A DNA stretch of 64,000 bases. Origin: Aminobacter sp. HY435 (GTDB lineage: Bacteria > Pseudomonadota > Alphaproteobacteria > Rhizobiales > Rhizobiaceae). A program made the position numbers and the translations under genes. Below are positions 9,012 through 19,426 of this stretch, in pieces. The notes under the pieces are model-generated. The model was not told the DNA's origin, did not search any database, and saw only the letters and a list, made by a program, of their open reading frames with translations. Each line of letters starts with the position of its first letter. Position 1 is the stretch's first letter. The stretch is from positions 186,001 through 250,000 of the forward strand of contig NZ_JANKZL010000011.1 of the NCBI RefSeq assembly GCF_027568395.1. Direction: 5' to 3'.

Positions 9012-9611
9012 CTATTTTTCGCGCTGCGGATAGATCGTTTCGCCGCGCCTGAGCATCTCGACGAAGGTTTCGATCTTCTTCCTGCGGCCGGCCTCGGTCC
9101 TCATATTGTGGGTGCGGAAGGCCAGCGCGAAACGGTTCTGCTCGCTCAGCTTCGCCAGCATTGCCCTGGCCTCCGGCTCGGCGTCGATGGCGGCCTGCAG
9201 ATCGTCGGGTATCTTCATGTCCTTGCCGGACTTGTAGGCGCGGTCCCAGCGCCCGTCGGCCTTGGCGGCGTCCACCTGGCGGAGCCCGTGTTCAGTCATG
9301 CGGCCTTCGGCGATCAGGCGCGCGACATTGTCGACATTGATCTGGCTCCAGGTTCCCTTCTTGCCGCGCGGCGAATAGCGCTGCAGGAAGCTCCTGGCAT
9401 CCAGGCCCTTGCGCACGCCGTCGATCCAGCCCCAGCACAGCACGACATCGATCGCCTGCTTGGGCGTGATCGAGGGCAGGCCCGAGCCAAGCTTGTGGAT
9501 CTTGATCCAGACCTCGTCAGCCTTGTCGTGGTGGCCGGCCAGCCAGTCGTAGAACCGCGCGGCGTCCTCGAATTCGCGCACCTTGCCGGGGTCGACAAAC
9601 ACCGGGGCCAT
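9012..9611 (-). CDS. YdeI/OmpD-associated family protein
   Basis: A 199-residue cytoplasmic protein of the YdeI-like family. Typical motifs are VREFEDAARFYDWLAGHH near the start, EVWIKIHKLGSGLPSITPKQAIDVVLCWGWIDG, and RYSPRGKKGTWSQIN, with the C-terminal LSEQNRFALAFRTHNMRTEAGRRKKIETFVEMLRRGE pattern broken here only by description. The family is widespread in soil bacteria and has no established biochemical role. It converges on the preceding small protein with ten bases between the stop codons. Confidence 0.82.
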   Translation of the reverse strand: MAPVFVDPGKVREFEDAARFYDWLAGHHDKADEVWIKIHKLGSGLPSITPKQAIDVVLCWGWIDGVRKGLDARSFLQRYSPRGKKGTWSQINVDNVARLIAEGRMTEHGLRQVDAAKADGRWDRAYKSGKDMKIPDDLQAAIDAEPEARAMLAKLSEQNRFALAFRTHNMRTEAGRRKKIETFVEMLRRGETIYPQREK

Positions 9612-9753
9612 CAGCTTTCGCCGCCATGGCTGATCCCACCGGGGTTCTGGCCAATCTGCATCTTCGTGTCCCTGTTTTCGATTCTGTCGTCGATAGCAGC
9701 GGACGCCGGTCCATTTTTCAAGTCCAGCCTGCAGCTTTGGCGCCTTTTGGCGA

Positions 9754-10590
9754 TCAGATCATTTCCAGCGGACGCCTGTCCGACGGTGCCGGGAAAAGCC
9801 GGTCGAGCTCGGCCAGGTCTTGTGGGGCCAGCCTGATTTCACGCGCAGCGGCGTTCTGCCTGACATGCTCCAGCCGTGTTGCCTTGGGAATGGCGATGAC
9901 GCCGGGCTGGGATAGGACCCAGGCAAGGGCTACCTGTGCCGCGGTGGCGTCGTGGCGGGCTGCGATGCCGCGAAGTCCTGCGTTGTCGGCCAATGCGCCC
10001 TGCTCGACCGGGGAATAGGCCATGATCGGGATGCCCGCGTTGCGGCACATCGGCGCGAGGTCGAACTCGATACCGCGCCGGGTCAGGTTGTAGAGCACCT
10101 GATTGGCCTGGGCGTTGCTGCCCCTGGACAGGCGGCCCATTTCCTCCATATCGTCGGCGTCGAAATTGCTGACGCCCCAGTGCCGGATCTTGCCGGACTG
10201 GCGCAACTCCTCGAACACCGCGATGGTCTCGGACAACGGCACACCGCCGCGCCAGTGCAAGAGATAAAGATCGATGCGGTCTGTGTGCATGCGCTTCAGG
10301 CTTGCCTCGCAAGCCCGGATGACGCCATTGCGCGAGGCATTGGACGGCAGAACCTTCGAGACCAGGAACACCTCGTCGCGGCGCCCCGCGATGGCTTCTC
10401 CGACGACCTTCTCGGCGCCGCCGTTGCCATACATCTCGGCGGTGTCGATCAGCGTGACGCCAAGATCGAGCCCCAGCCTGAGGGCTGCCACCTCATCGGC
10501 TGCCCGACTGCGGTCCTCGCCCATCATCCAGGTGCCCTGGCCGAGAACCGGCACAGGCTCGCCCGAAGGCAGGGTTGTGGTTGCATGCAT
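9754..10590 (-). CDS. Aldo/keto reductase
   Basis: A 278-residue NADPH-dependent oxidoreductase with a TIM-barrel fold. The catalytic tetrad can be followed: Asp and Tyr in DTAEMYGNG, Lys in VSKVLPSNA, and His in LYLLHWRGG. The coenzyme-binding tail [18 protein letters not shown] is present. The substrate cannot be told from sequence. About 140 bases without a gene separate it from the YdeI-like gene. A decayed tail of a related gene lies at 7021-7140 in the same orientation, which suggests that a second copy once existed nearby. Confidence 0.9.
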   Translation of the reverse strand: MHATTTLPSGEPVPVLGQGTWMMGEDRSRAADEVAALRLGLDLGVTLIDTAEMYGNGGAEKVVGEAIAGRRDEVFLVSKVLPSNASRNGVIRACEASLKRMHTDRIDLYLLHWRGGVPLSETIAVFEELRQSGKIRHWGVSNFDADDMEEMGRLSRGSNAQANQVLYNLTRRGIEFDLAPMCRNAGIPIMAYSPVEQGALADNAGLRGIAARHDATAAQVALAWVLSQPGVIAIPKATRLEHVRQNAAAREIRLAPQDLAELDRLFPAPSDRRPLEMI

Positions 10591-10663
10591 GGCGGCCTCC
10601 CGATGATTGCCGCCAGCTTACAGTGCCGGGTGCGGTTTGCCACCGCCCCGACGCAGCGACACG

Positions 10664-11047
10664 TTACTTGGCCGGATGCGCGGCCAGCCAGGCTTCCATC
10701 CGCTTGATTTCAGCCTCCTGCGCGGAGATGACTTCCACGGCGAGCTTGCGCAGTTCCTGATCCTTGCCCTGCTCGAGCAGGACCTTGGCCATGTCGATGG
10801 CAGCCCGATGATGCGGGATCATGCCGCGTACAAAGTCGATGTCGGCATCGCCGCTATGTTCGACCGCCATCATGTCCGCGTGCATCTTGTCCATCGCAGC
10901 CTTGTAGGCCTCGGTGGCGGCGCTGTTTGCCACCGCCGGCGCCATATGGGCGCTATGGTCGGTCTGGGCGGGCGCGGTCTCGAGCAGCACTGCAACCAGC
11001 ATGCCCGCCGCCATCAAGGCGAGCACAAACTTCTTGGTCAGGTTCAT
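10664..11047 (-). CDS. DUF305 periplasmic metal-associated protein
   Basis: A 127-residue exported protein with an N-terminal signal sequence ([20 protein letters not shown]). The DUF305 core has the Met/His-rich pattern [21 protein letters not shown] then [17 protein letters not shown]305 proteins are often found with copper-resistance genes, and the cyanobacterial CopM, which binds copper, belongs to this group. It starts 28 bases after the end of the Cu/Ag ATPase gene on the same strand, so it is almost certainly the second gene of that operon and probably binds metal in the periplasm. Confidence 0.85.
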   Translation of the reverse strand: MNLTKKFVLALMAAGMLVAVLLETAPAQTDHSAHMAPAVANSAATEAYKAAMDKMHADMMAVEHSGDADIDFVRGMIPHHRAAIDMAKVLLEQGKDQELRKLAVEVISAQEAEIKRMEAWLAAHPAK

Positions 11048-11075
11048 CGATTAGCTCCTTGTTGGGGGCGCGCGC

Positions 11076-13568
11076 TCACAGCTTGATCGCCCTGAGACGC
11101 AGCGCATTGGCAATGACCGACACCGACGACAGGCTCATCGCGGCGGCGGCAATCATCGGCGACAAAAGCGTGCCGAGGACCGGATATAGAACGCCTGCGG
11201 CGACCGGGACACCCAGAACGTTGTAGACGAAGGCGAAAAACAGGTTCTGCTTGATGTTGCCAATGGTCGCCTGGGCGAGCTTGCGGGCACGCACGATGCC
11301 CGTCAGGTCACCCTTGAGCAGCGTGATGCCGGCACTTTCCATGGCGACGTCGGCGCCGGTGCCCATGGCGATGCCGACATCGGCGGCTGCAAGGGCGGGC
11401 GCATCGTTGACGCCGTCGCCGGCCATGGCGACGCCCTGGCCCCTGGCGCAAAGCTCGTCGACCAGCGCCTTCTTGCTTTCCGGCAGCATGTCGGCGCGAA
11501 CCTCGTCGATGCCGAGCTTCTGGGCCACGGCCCTGGCGGTGCGCTCGTTGTCGCCGGTCGCCATGATGATCTTGAGGCCAAGATCGTGCAGCGCCCGGAT
11601 GGCTTCGGCGGCAGTCGCCTTGATCGGATCGGCGACGGCGACAATGCCGGCGGGCTTGCCGTCGACGGCGACGAACATTGCGGTCTTGCCGTCGCTGCGC
11701 AGCGCGTCGGCGCCGGCTGCGAGATCGCCCAGCTCCATGCCGAGATCGGTCATCATCGCGGCGTTGCCGAGCGCCACCTTGCGGCCAGAGACTGTGCCGG
11801 AGACGCCCTTGCCGGTGACCGACTCGAAGTGCTGGACCTCGGGCACCGCGATGCCGCGCTTGCCGGCGCCTTCGACGATCGCGTCGGCGAGCGGATGCTC
11901 GGAACCCTTTTCCAGACCGGCCGCGAGGGCCAGCAACTCGTCATCGGAGATGCCCGCTGTGGTGACAACATCGGTCAACTGCGGCCGGCCTTCGGTCAGG
12001 GTGCCGGTCTTGTCGACGATGAGGGTGCGAACACGCGCGAAACGTTCGAGCGCTTCGGCATCCTTGATCAGCACGCCTGCCTGGGCGCCGCGGCCGGTCG
12101 CCGTCATGACCGACATCGGCGTGGCGAGGCCCAGCGCGCAGGGACAGGCGATGATCAGCACCGAGACGGCCGAGACGATGGCATAGACCATGCTCGGCTC
12201 GGGACCGAAGATCGCCCAGGCGATGAATGCGGCGATGGCGATCAGCACCACCGTCGGCACGAAATAGAACGAGACGCGGTCGGCCAGCCCCTGGATGGGC
12301 GCGCGGCTGCGCTGGGCCTTGGCAACCATGTCGACGATCTGCGACAGCACCGTGTCGGCGCCGACCTTGTCTGCGCGCATGATCAGCGCGCCATTCTTGT
12401 TGAGCGTGCCGCCGGTCAGCTTGTCGCCCTCGGTCTTTTCGACCGGCAGCGGCTCGCCCGTGATCATCGATTCGTCGACCGAGGATCGGCCTTCGAGCAC
12501 GACGCCGTCGACCGGCACCGCATCGCCGGGTCGAATGCGCAAACGCTCGCCACTGGCCACCTGTTCGAGCGGGACATCGCTCTCGGATCCGTCCTGGGCA
12601 ATGCGCCGAGCCGTCTTGGGCGCGAGATCGAGAAGCGCGCGAATGGCCGACCCGGTACGCTCGCGGGCTCTCAGTTCCAGCACCTGGCCGAGGAAGACCA
12701 GCGCCACGATGACCGCAGCGGCCTCGAAATAGACCGGCACCGAGCCGCCATGGCCGCGGAACTCGTGCGGGAACAGGTCCGGCAGCAGGACCGCTACGAC
12801 GCTGTAGAGATAGGCCGCGCCGACGCCGAGCGAGATCAGCGTCCACATGTTTGGGCTGCGGTTGAGGATCGAATCCCAGCCACGCCGGAAGAAAGGCAAG
12901 GCCGCCCACAGGACGACGGGCGTTGCCAACAGAAATTCGAGCCACACGGCTGTCGTCTCGCCGATCCAGTCGCGTACGGGCAGGCCGACCATGGGCCCCA
13001 TGGTGATGACGAGCAGCGGAATGGAGAGGGCCGCGCTTACCCAGAAGCGATGCGTGAAGTCGACCAGTTCGGGGTTCGGGCCGTCATCGGCGCTCGGCAT
13101 AAGCGGCTCGAGCGCCATGCCGCAGATCGGGCAGGAGCCGGGCTTGTCCCTGATGATCTCGGGGTGCATCGGACAGGTGTATTGCGTGCCCTTCGGCATG
13201 GCCTGCACCGCAGGCTTGCCGGACAGGTACTTTGCCGGCTCGGCGGTGAACTTGCCCTCGCAGGTCGACGAGCAGAAGTAGTGGCCGGTGCCTTCATACT
13301 TGAGGAAATGCCGAGCCGTGTCGCGCGCAACGTCCATGCCGCAAACGGGATCCTTGGCGCTGACATATCTGTCGGGCGCAGCCTGGAACTTGTCACGGCA
13401 CGAAGCGCTGCAGAAGTGATAGAGGTGGCCGCCATGCTGGAGCGTCGGCTTGCCGGCCCGGGGATCGACCAGCATGCCGCAGACGGGATCGCGGACCACC
13501 GCTTCGGCGGCCGGCTTGGCGTGGGCATGCCCGGCATGGTGGTCGGTGTGGTCGTCACTGTGCTTCAT
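11076..13568 (-). CDS. copA: Copper/silver-type heavy-metal P1B ATPase
   Basis: An 830-residue inner-membrane metal pump. The N-terminus lacks a classical CXXC HMA domain. Instead it has a His-rich stretch (residues 4-16), two YHS domains (DPVCGM at about 27 and 73), and a heavy-metal-binding YTCPMHPEI...[12 protein letters not shown] module at about 130-155. The core shows the TGEP actuator loop, the transmembrane CPC metal site at about 475-477 ([10 protein letters not shown]), phosphorylated Asp519 in [16 protein letters not shown], and [13 protein letters not shown] with YN in the next helix fits Cu(I)/Ag(I). It is followed by the DUF305 gene and preceded by a MerR-type promoter with a 19-bp spacer. 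The symbol is assigned by family, not orthology. Confidence 0.92.
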   Translation of the reverse strand: MKHSDDHTDHHAGHAHAKPAAEAVVRDPVCGMLVDPRAGKPTLQHGGHLYHFCSASCRDKFQAAPDRYVSAKDPVCGMDVARDTARHFLKYEGTGHYFCSSTCEGKFTAEPAKYLSGKPAVQAMPKGTQYTCPMHPEIIRDKPGSCPICGMALEPLMPSADDGPNPELVDFTHRFWVSAALSIPLLVITMGPMVGLPVRDWIGETTAVWLEFLLATPVVLWAALPFFRRGWDSILNRSPNMWTLISLGVGAAYLYSVVAVLLPDLFPHEFRGHGGSVPVYFEAAAVIVALVFLGQVLELRARERTGSAIRALLDLAPKTARRIAQDGSESDVPLEQVASGERLRIRPGDAVPVDGVVLEGRSSVDESMITGEPLPVEKTEGDKLTGGTLNKNGALIMRADKVGADTVLSQIVDMVAKAQRSRAPIQGLADRVSFYFVPTVVLIAIAAFIAWAIFGPEPSMVYAIVSAVSVLIIACPCALGLATPMSVMTATGRGAQAGVLIKDAEALERFARVRTLIVDKTGTLTEGRPQLTDVVTTAGISDDELLALAAGLEKGSEHPLADAIVEGAGKRGIAVPEVQHFESVTGKGVSGTVSGRKVALGNAAMMTDLGMELGDLAAGADALRSDGKTAMFVAVDGKPAGIVAVADPIKATAAEAIRALHDLGLKIIMATGDNERTARAVAQKLGIDEVRADMLPESKKALVDELCARGQGVAMAGDGVNDAPALAAADVGIAMGTGADVAMESAGITLLKGDLTGIVRARKLAQATIGNIKQNLFFAFVYNVLGVPVAAGVLYPVLGTLLSPMIAAAAMSLSSVSVIANALRLRAIKL

Positions 13569-13600
13569 TTGACAGAATCCCGTCCATGCGAAAAAAGAGG

Positions 13601-13631
13601 AGCGTACAGATTGCCCCTACTGGAAGGTCAA
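13601..13631 (-). promoter_or_regulatory. MerR/CueR-type promoter for the copper ATPase operon
   Basis: On the minus strand TTGACC (13631-13626) is followed after exactly 19 bases by TACGCT (13606-13601). A 19-bp spacer is the hallmark of promoters activated by MerR-family metal sensors. The left half-site ACCTTCC matches CueR/HmrR sites, while the right half is degenerate. The ATG of the ATPase is 33 bases downstream of the -10. No merR-like gene is in the window, so the regulator must be elsewhere. Confidence 0.5.
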
Positions 13632-13723
13632 GCCCTAACCGGCCTGAGTTTCTTCATCTCAATGCAGCTCTTCAACATTCTGCGGCTTGCGATGTTCCAC
13701 GCCGCCGCCTTCGGTAACAGTGG

Positions 13724-14797
13724 ATGATGACGACCAGAAACAGTGCTGATCTCGAGACGTCCAACGCCAGGCTGGCGATCAAGGTGCATTGCTGCCACTT
13801 CTGGGAAGGAATGACCGCCGACGTCATCATGGAACGATGGATCGCGCCTTGGGCGAACGTATTCGGGTCGAGCGTGACGATCTGCGACAAGCTGGCAGAT
13901 GCCGACCTGGTGCTCATCGGCCCGTTTGCACCGAAGCACGAAAATGTTCCGGGAACGCGCATGCCAATGGTGCCGGCTGGCGGCTACGAACGTGTGTTCA
14001 TCACCGGTGAAAACGCAACGCCGGTGATGGATGTCTGCGAATGGGCGCTCGCCTTCGATTTTGAGCCGGACATCGGCAACGACCACTATATGCGCTACCC
14101 CATCTACGCCTGGAGTTGGGGCGGCCATGGCGATTCAATCCTGCATGCGCTCGTTGCGAAGGCTCCCGAGACGCCGGCCGAACGGGCTGCGCGCCGACAT
14201 TTCTGCGCCTTCATCTACAGCAACAAGCGCGCCAAGCTGCGCCGCTGGCTGTTCAGGACTCTGTCGCTCTATCGCCGTGTCGATGCGCCGGGACGCGTGC
14301 AGAACAACTGCCTGCCGATTGGTCCGACGGGGAAGGCCAAGATCGACTTCCTAAAGGAACGCAGGTTCACCATCGCCTTCGAAAACAGTTCGGCCCCCGG
14401 ATACACCACCGAAAAGATCGTCGATGCGATGCAGGCCGGAAGCGTTCCGATCTATTGGGGCGATCCCAGGGTTGCAGAGCAGTTTGACGAGCGCTGCTAC
14501 ATCAACTGGCACGCCCACGAAGCCCGTATCTGCCGGGTACTTGCGCTTGGCAACGACAAGCTGGCGCGGTCGCGCATTGTCCGCAAGCTGGCGACGCCCT
14601 TGACGCTGCTCTCCGTTGTCCGGCGTACAATCAAGGCCGACCGCGATCCTGCAATCTACGAGGCGTTCTTCGCGCAGAGCCCACTGACCGAGCACACGCG
14701 TTCCTACCTCGATGAACGCCGCATCGCCGATTTCTGGCACCAGGTCCTCAAATCGTCGGAAACGCGGGCAAGGGCGAAAACAGCGGCCGGACGATGA
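13724..14797 (+). CDS. Glycosyltransferase family 10 (alpha-1,3-fucosyltransferase-like)
   Basis: A 357-residue protein with the GT10 donor-binding motif FTIAFENSSAPGYTTEKI followed by VDAMQAGSVPIYWGD (about residues 217-250). Family members transfer fucose from GDP-fucose to GlcNAc or glucose in O-antigens, exopolysaccharide or glycans. There is no transmembrane anchor, so it is probably cytoplasmic. The start could be 13724 or the ATG at 13727. It stands alone: no GDP-fucose synthesis gene is adjacent, and the copper pump diverges upstream. The acceptor cannot be predicted. Sugar-modifying genes appear 7 kb downstream. Confidence 0.82.
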   Translation: MMTTRNSADLETSNARLAIKVHCCHFWEGMTADVIMERWIAPWANVFGSSVTICDKLADADLVLIGPFAPKHENVPGTRMPMVPAGGYERVFITGENATPVMDVCEWALAFDFEPDIGNDHYMRYPIYAWSWGGHGDSILHALVAKAPETPAERAARRHFCAFIYSNKRAKLRRWLFRTLSLYRRVDAPGRVQNNCLPIGPTGKAKIDFLKERRFTIAFENSSAPGYTTEKIVDAMQAGSVPIYWGDPRVAEQFDERCYINWHAHEARICRVLALGNDKLARSRIVRKLATPLTLLSVVRRTIKADRDPAIYEAFFAQSPLTEHTRSYLDERRIADFWHQVLKSSETRARAKTAAGR

Positions 14798-14868
14798 TTT
14801 CGCCGCGAAGACAGGCCGGAGTTTTCGCGCTATAGACGCGGCCTCAAGGGCGAGGCCAACAGGGGCAG

Positions 14869-17667
14869 ATGACGAATATTGCGCTCAACCTGAATCTTCT
14901 GATCGACGCGGACGCGCTGCGGCGCGACCTCAGCGCGCTGACAGGCGACACCGGCAACGGCGCCGATCCGGACATCCGGGCGACTGCGCTGGCCTTTTTC
15001 AAGGAGCGGATCGCCACCGGCAAGAAGATCGCCGAGGGCATGCTGATGGAAGACGAGGGCGGGACGGCCTGCGCGACCCGTATCTCGCATCTGATGGACG
15101 AGGTGATCCGCGTCCTCTACGACTTCGCCGCCACCCACGTCTATCGCGCCAAGAACCCCTCGCGGGCCGAGCGCATGGCGATCGTCGCCGTCGGTGGCTA
15201 TGGCCGCGGCACGCTGGCGCCGGGCTCGGACATCGACCTGTTGTTCCTGCTGCCCTACAAGCAGACGCCGTGGGGCGAACAGATCGTCGAATACATGCTC
15301 TACATGCTGTGGGACATGGGCCTGAAGGTCGGTCATGCCACCCGCAACATCGACGAGTGCCTCAGACTGTCGCGCAGCGACATCACCATCCGAACCGCCA
15401 TTCTCGAAGCGCGCTTCATCTGGGGCGAGAAGCCGCTCTGCGACGAGCTGATCGAGCGCTTCGATCGGGAACTGATCAAGGACACCGGCCCCGAATACGT
15501 GCAGGCCAAGCTTGCCGAACGTGACGCCCGCCATGCCAAATCGGGCGAAAGCCGCTACCTCGTCGAGCCGAACGTCAAGGACGGCAAAGGCGGCCTGCGC
15601 GACCTGCATACGCTGTTTTGGATCGGCAAATATTACTACCGCGTGCGGACCGGTGCCGAGCTTATCGACAAGGGCGTCTTCACCCAAGGCGAGTACGGAC
15701 AGTTCGTCGAGGCCGAGGATTTCCTCTGGGCGGTGCGTTGCCACATGCACTTCCTGACCGGCAAGCCGGAGGAAAGGCTGCATTTCGACATCCAGCGCGA
15801 GATCGCCGAGCGGCTTGGCTACACGACGCAGCCGGGGCTTTCGGCTGTCGAGCGCTTCATGAAGGACTACTTCCTCGTGGCCAAGGAAGTGGGCGACCTG
15901 ACGCGCATCTTCTGCGCCGCCCTCGAAGAGGAGCAGGCCAAGGACGCGCCAGGCTTCCACGGACTGCTGCAGGGTTTTTCGCGCCGCCGCCGCAAGCTCG
16001 CCGGCACCAGCGACTTCATCATCGACAACCAGCGCATCAATGTCGCCGACGTCAAGGTGTACGAGCGCGACCCCGTCAACATGCTGCGGCTGTTCTGGTT
16101 TGCGGACCGGCACGGGCTCGAGCTGCACCCGAACGCGCTGAAGCTTCTGACACGTTCGCTGGGGCTGGTGGATCGCACCCTGCGCCGGAACGAGGAGGCC
16201 AATCGCTACTTCCTCGACATACTGACATCGGACCGCAGTCCCGAGCTCAATCTCCGGCGGATGAACGAGGCGGGCCTGCTCGGACGCCTGATCCCAGACT
16301 TCGGCAAGATCGTCGCGATGATGCAGTTTTCGATGTACCACCACTACACGGTGGACGAGCATCTGCTGCGCTGCGTCGGGGTGCTGTCGGAGATCGAGCA
16401 TGGCGACGGCGAGAAAATCCACCCGCTCAGCCATTCGCTGATCGGCAGCCTGAAGAAGCAGCGCGAGGTGCTCTACGTCGCGGTGCTGCTGCACGACATC
16501 GCCAAGGGCCGCCCGGAAGACCATTCGGAGGCCGGCGGCAAGATCGCCCGCCGCATCTGCCCGCATATGGGCCTGTCGCCGGCCGACACCGAGACGGTGG
16601 CCTGGCTGGTGGAGAACCACCTGGTCATGTCGATGACGGCGCAGACGCGCGACCTCAACGACCGCAAGACCATCGATGATTTCGCCGATGTGGTGCAGTC
16701 GGTGGAGCGGCTGAAGCTCTTGCTGATCCTGACCGTCTGCGACATCCGAGGCGTCGGGCCAGGCGTCTGGAACGGCTGGAAAGGCCAGTTGCTGCGCACC
16801 CTGTATTACGAAACGGAATTGCTGCTGACCGGCGGCTTCTCCGAAGTCTCGCGGGCCGAGCGGACGGCTGCGGCGCGCGAGGTCCTGAGCGAGGCCCTCG
16901 CCGACTGGCCGGAGCGGACGCGCAAGAAGTACGTCAAGCTGCACTACGACAACTACCTGCTGACGGTCGATCTTGACGACCAGAAACGCCACGCCGAGTT
17001 CATCCGCGCCGCCGACGAGGCGGGCAAGCACCTGTCGACGATGGTCAGGACCCGCGAGTTCGAGGCGGTGACCGAAATCACCGTTCTGGCGCAGGACCAT
17101 CCGCGGCTCTTGTCGGTGATTGCGGGGGCCTGTGCGGCTGCCGGCGGCAACATCGTCGATGCCCAGATCTTCACGACGGCCGACGGGCGCGCGCTGGACA
17201 TCATCCTGATTTCCCGCGAGTTCGACCGCGACGAGGACGAACGCCGGCGCGCCGAGCGTGTCGGCCAGCTGATCGAGGACGTGCTTTCGGGCAAGAGCTG
17301 GCTGCCGGAGATGATCGCCAAGCGCGCCAAGCCCAAACGCGGCCAGAAGACCTTCCGCATCCAGCCGCGCGCCGAAATCCGCAACGCCTTGTCCAACCGG
17401 TTCTCGGTGGTCGAGGTCGAGGGCCTCGACCGGCCCGGCTTCCTTTCGGAAATCACGGGTGCGTTGTCCGACCTGTCGCTCGACATCGCCTCGGCGCATA
17501 TCACGACCTTTGGCGAAAAGGTCATCGACACATTCTACGTCACCGACCTGACCGGCCAGAAGATCGACAACCCGACCCGGCTCGACAACATCCGCAATCG
17601 CCTGATCGCCACCCTCGAGGGTCCGGCCGCCGAACGCGCCAGAACAAAGGCGGCGGCAGCCGAATGA
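14869..17667 (+). CDS. glnD: [Protein-PII] uridylyltransferase / uridylyl-removing enzyme
   Basis: A bifunctional nitrogen sensor of 932 residues that adds UMP to PII proteins at low glutamine and removes it at high glutamine. Domains in order: a nucleotidyltransferase with [18 protein letters not shown] near residue 109; a GlnD linker region; an HD hydrolase domain with [18 protein letters not shown] near 540; and two ACT glutamine-sensing domains beginning near 738 ([20 protein letters not shown]) and 846 ([20 protein letters not shown]). Length and order match rhizobial GlnD. murJ follows after 46 bases in the same direction, as in many Hyphomicrobiales. Confidence 0.97.
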   Translation: MTNIALNLNLLIDADALRRDLSALTGDTGNGADPDIRATALAFFKERIATGKKIAEGMLMEDEGGTACATRISHLMDEVIRVLYDFAATHVYRAKNPSRAERMAIVAVGGYGRGTLAPGSDIDLLFLLPYKQTPWGEQIVEYMLYMLWDMGLKVGHATRNIDECLRLSRSDITIRTAILEARFIWGEKPLCDELIERFDRELIKDTGPEYVQAKLAERDARHAKSGESRYLVEPNVKDGKGGLRDLHTLFWIGKYYYRVRTGAELIDKGVFTQGEYGQFVEAEDFLWAVRCHMHFLTGKPEERLHFDIQREIAERLGYTTQPGLSAVERFMKDYFLVAKEVGDLTRIFCAALEEEQAKDAPGFHGLLQGFSRRRRKLAGTSDFIIDNQRINVADVKVYERDPVNMLRLFWFADRHGLELHPNALKLLTRSLGLVDRTLRRNEEANRYFLDILTSDRSPELNLRRMNEAGLLGRLIPDFGKIVAMMQFSMYHHYTVDEHLLRCVGVLSEIEHGDGEKIHPLSHSLIGSLKKQREVLYVAVLLHDIAKGRPEDHSEAGGKIARRICPHMGLSPADTETVAWLVENHLVMSMTAQTRDLNDRKTIDDFADVVQSVERLKLLLILTVCDIRGVGPGVWNGWKGQLLRTLYYETELLLTGGFSEVSRAERTAAAREVLSEALADWPERTRKKYVKLHYDNYLLTVDLDDQKRHAEFIRAADEAGKHLSTMVRTREFEAVTEITVLAQDHPRLLSVIAGACAAAGGNIVDAQIFTTADGRALDIILISREFDRDEDERRRAERVGQLIEDVLSGKSWLPEMIAKRAKPKRGQKTFRIQPRAEIRNALSNRFSVVEVEGLDRPGFLSEITGALSDLSLDIASAHITTFGEKVIDTFYVTDLTGQKIDNPTRLDNIRNRLIATLEGPAAERARTKAAAAE

Positions 17668-17713
17668 CCGCAGCCATTATCCCGCCCAAATCCGCAAGGC
17701 ATCGTCGCGCCCC

Positions 17714-19312
17714 ATGTCACTGGTAAAGAAATTCGCGACGGTCGCGTCGGGCACGCTGATGAGCCGCATTCTCGGTTTCGCGCGCGAGATGCTGATGGCG
17801 GCAGCGCTCGGCACCGGGCCGGTGGCGGACGCCTTCTATGCCGCCTTCCAGTTCCCCAACACGTTCCGGCGGCTGTTCGCCGAGGGTGCGTTCAACGCGG
17901 CCTTCGTGCCGCTGTTTGCCAAGGAGATCGAGGCCAACGGCGTCGAGGGCGCCAAGCGGTTTTCCGAAGAGGTGTTCGGTGTCCTGTTCACGGCGCTGCT
18001 GGCGCTGACCATCGTGATGGAACTGGCGATGCCGCTGATCGTGCGGTTCGTCGTGGCGCCGGGCTTCACCGCCGACCCCGAGAAATATGACCTGACGGTG
18101 GCACTTGCCACGATCATGTTCCCCTACCTGATCTGCATGTCGCTGGCGGCGATGATGAGCGGCATGCTGAATTCGCTGCGCCGCTATTTCGCCGCCGCGG
18201 TCGCGCCGGTTTTCCTCAACATCATCCTGGTCGGCGTGCTCGCCAACGCCTGGTATCGCGGCCATGACGGCCTGACCGTCGGCTATGCGCTGGCCTGGGG
18301 CGTTCTGGCGGCGGGCATCGTGCAACTCGGCATCGTCTGGATCGCGGTGCGCCACGCCGGCATCTCGATCGGCTTTCGCCGCCCGAAACTGACGCCCAAC
18401 GTCAAGCGCCTGCTGTGGCTCGCCCTGCCCGCCGCGATCACCGGCGGCATCACCCAGATCAACACGCTGATCGGCACCGCGATCGCCTCGGGTCAGGAGA
18501 GCGCGGTTTCGTCGCTCAACCTCGCCGACCGCGTCTACCAGCTGCCGCTTGGGGTAGTCGGCGTGGCCGTCGCCATCGTGCTGTTGCCGGAGCTGTCGCG
18601 GGCGCTGAAGTCGGGCAACATGATCGAGGCGGCCAATCTGCAGAACCGGTCGGTGGAATTCACGCTGTTCCTGACGTTGCCTGCAGCAGTGGCCCTGCTC
18701 GTCATCTCCGAACCGATCGTGCGCGTGCTCTACGAGCGCGGCGCCTTCGCGGCGTCGAACAGCACGCCCGTGGTGGCCTCGATCCTCGCCATCTTCGGAC
18801 TGGGTCTGCCGGCGTTCGTGCTGATCAAGGCGTTCACGCCCGGTTTTTTCGCCCGCGAGGACACCCGCACGCCGATGTATTTCGCGGCGATCTCCGTCGC
18901 CATCAACATCACGGTGGCGCTGACGCTGTTTCCGTCGATGGGCGCGCCAGGCATCGCGGCTGCGGCGGCAGCCGCCGGCTGGGCCAACGCCGCGATGCTG
19001 CTCGGCATGCTGGTCTGGCGCGGCCACTGGAACCGCGACGCCGCCCTGTTGAGACGGATTCCCCGACTGCTGGTGGCTACGGCCGTCATGGCGGGCGCGC
19101 TGTGGTACGCCACCGGCCGTGCCGACCAATGGCTCGGCTCCGCCGCCCCGTTCTACACGCAGGCGGCAGCGCTCGCGGTTATTGTCTTCGGCGCGATGGT
19201 CATCTATTTCGGTGTCGCCTTCGGCATCGGTGGCGCCGATTTCGGCATGGTCCGGCGCAACGTCCGGCGCGGCGGAGCCAAGCCGGCACCGGGCACGGTA
19301 GAGCCCGACTGA
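17714..19312 (+). CDS. murJ: Lipid II flippase MurJ
   Basis: A 532-residue polytopic inner-membrane protein of the MOP/MviN superfamily that flips the peptidoglycan precursor lipid II. The N-terminal signature SRILGFAREMLMAAALGTGPVADAF and FRRLFAEGAFNAAFVPLF are diagnostic. The central QINTLIGTAIASGQESAVSSLNLADRVYQLPLG is also typical. About fourteen hydrophobic segments are visible. It lies 46 bases downstream of glnD and is probably cotranscribed with it. Essential in most bacteria. Confidence 0.96.
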   Translation: MSLVKKFATVASGTLMSRILGFAREMLMAAALGTGPVADAFYAAFQFPNTFRRLFAEGAFNAAFVPLFAKEIEANGVEGAKRFSEEVFGVLFTALLALTIVMELAMPLIVRFVVAPGFTADPEKYDLTVALATIMFPYLICMSLAAMMSGMLNSLRRYFAAAVAPVFLNIILVGVLANAWYRGHDGLTVGYALAWGVLAAGIVQLGIVWIAVRHAGISIGFRRPKLTPNVKRLLWLALPAAITGGITQINTLIGTAIASGQESAVSSLNLADRVYQLPLGVVGVAVAIVLLPELSRALKSGNMIEAANLQNRSVEFTLFLTLPAAVALLVISEPIVRVLYERGAFAASNSTPVVASILAIFGLGLPAFVLIKAFTPGFFAREDTRTPMYFAAISVAINITVALTLFPSMGAPGIAAAAAAAGWANAAMLLGMLVWRGHWNRDAALLRRIPRLLVATAVMAGALWYATGRADQWLGSAAPFYTQAAALAVIVFGAMVIYFGVAFGIGGADFGMVRRNVRRGGAKPAPGTVEPD

Positions 19313-19426
19313 CGCACGATGTTTCGAAATCTTAAGAATTGCCGGCCATAAAGCTCCGCGTGTTCAATATTGGGCCGTAGCAAGTCTTGTTCTGCGCGGT
19401 TCGCGGTGACAGGGGCTCCAAGCCCG

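Noticed and set aside
11586-13727. 713-codon plus-strand frame opposite the copper ATPase
   Set aside because: Antisense shadow without domains; the ATPase on the other strand has every expected motif.
14830-17499. 889-codon open frame on the minus strand opposite glnD
   Set aside because: It lies wholly antisense to a perfectly matching glnD gene, has no recognisable domain, and is rich in His/Gln/Val/Arg as expected for the complement of high-GC codons.
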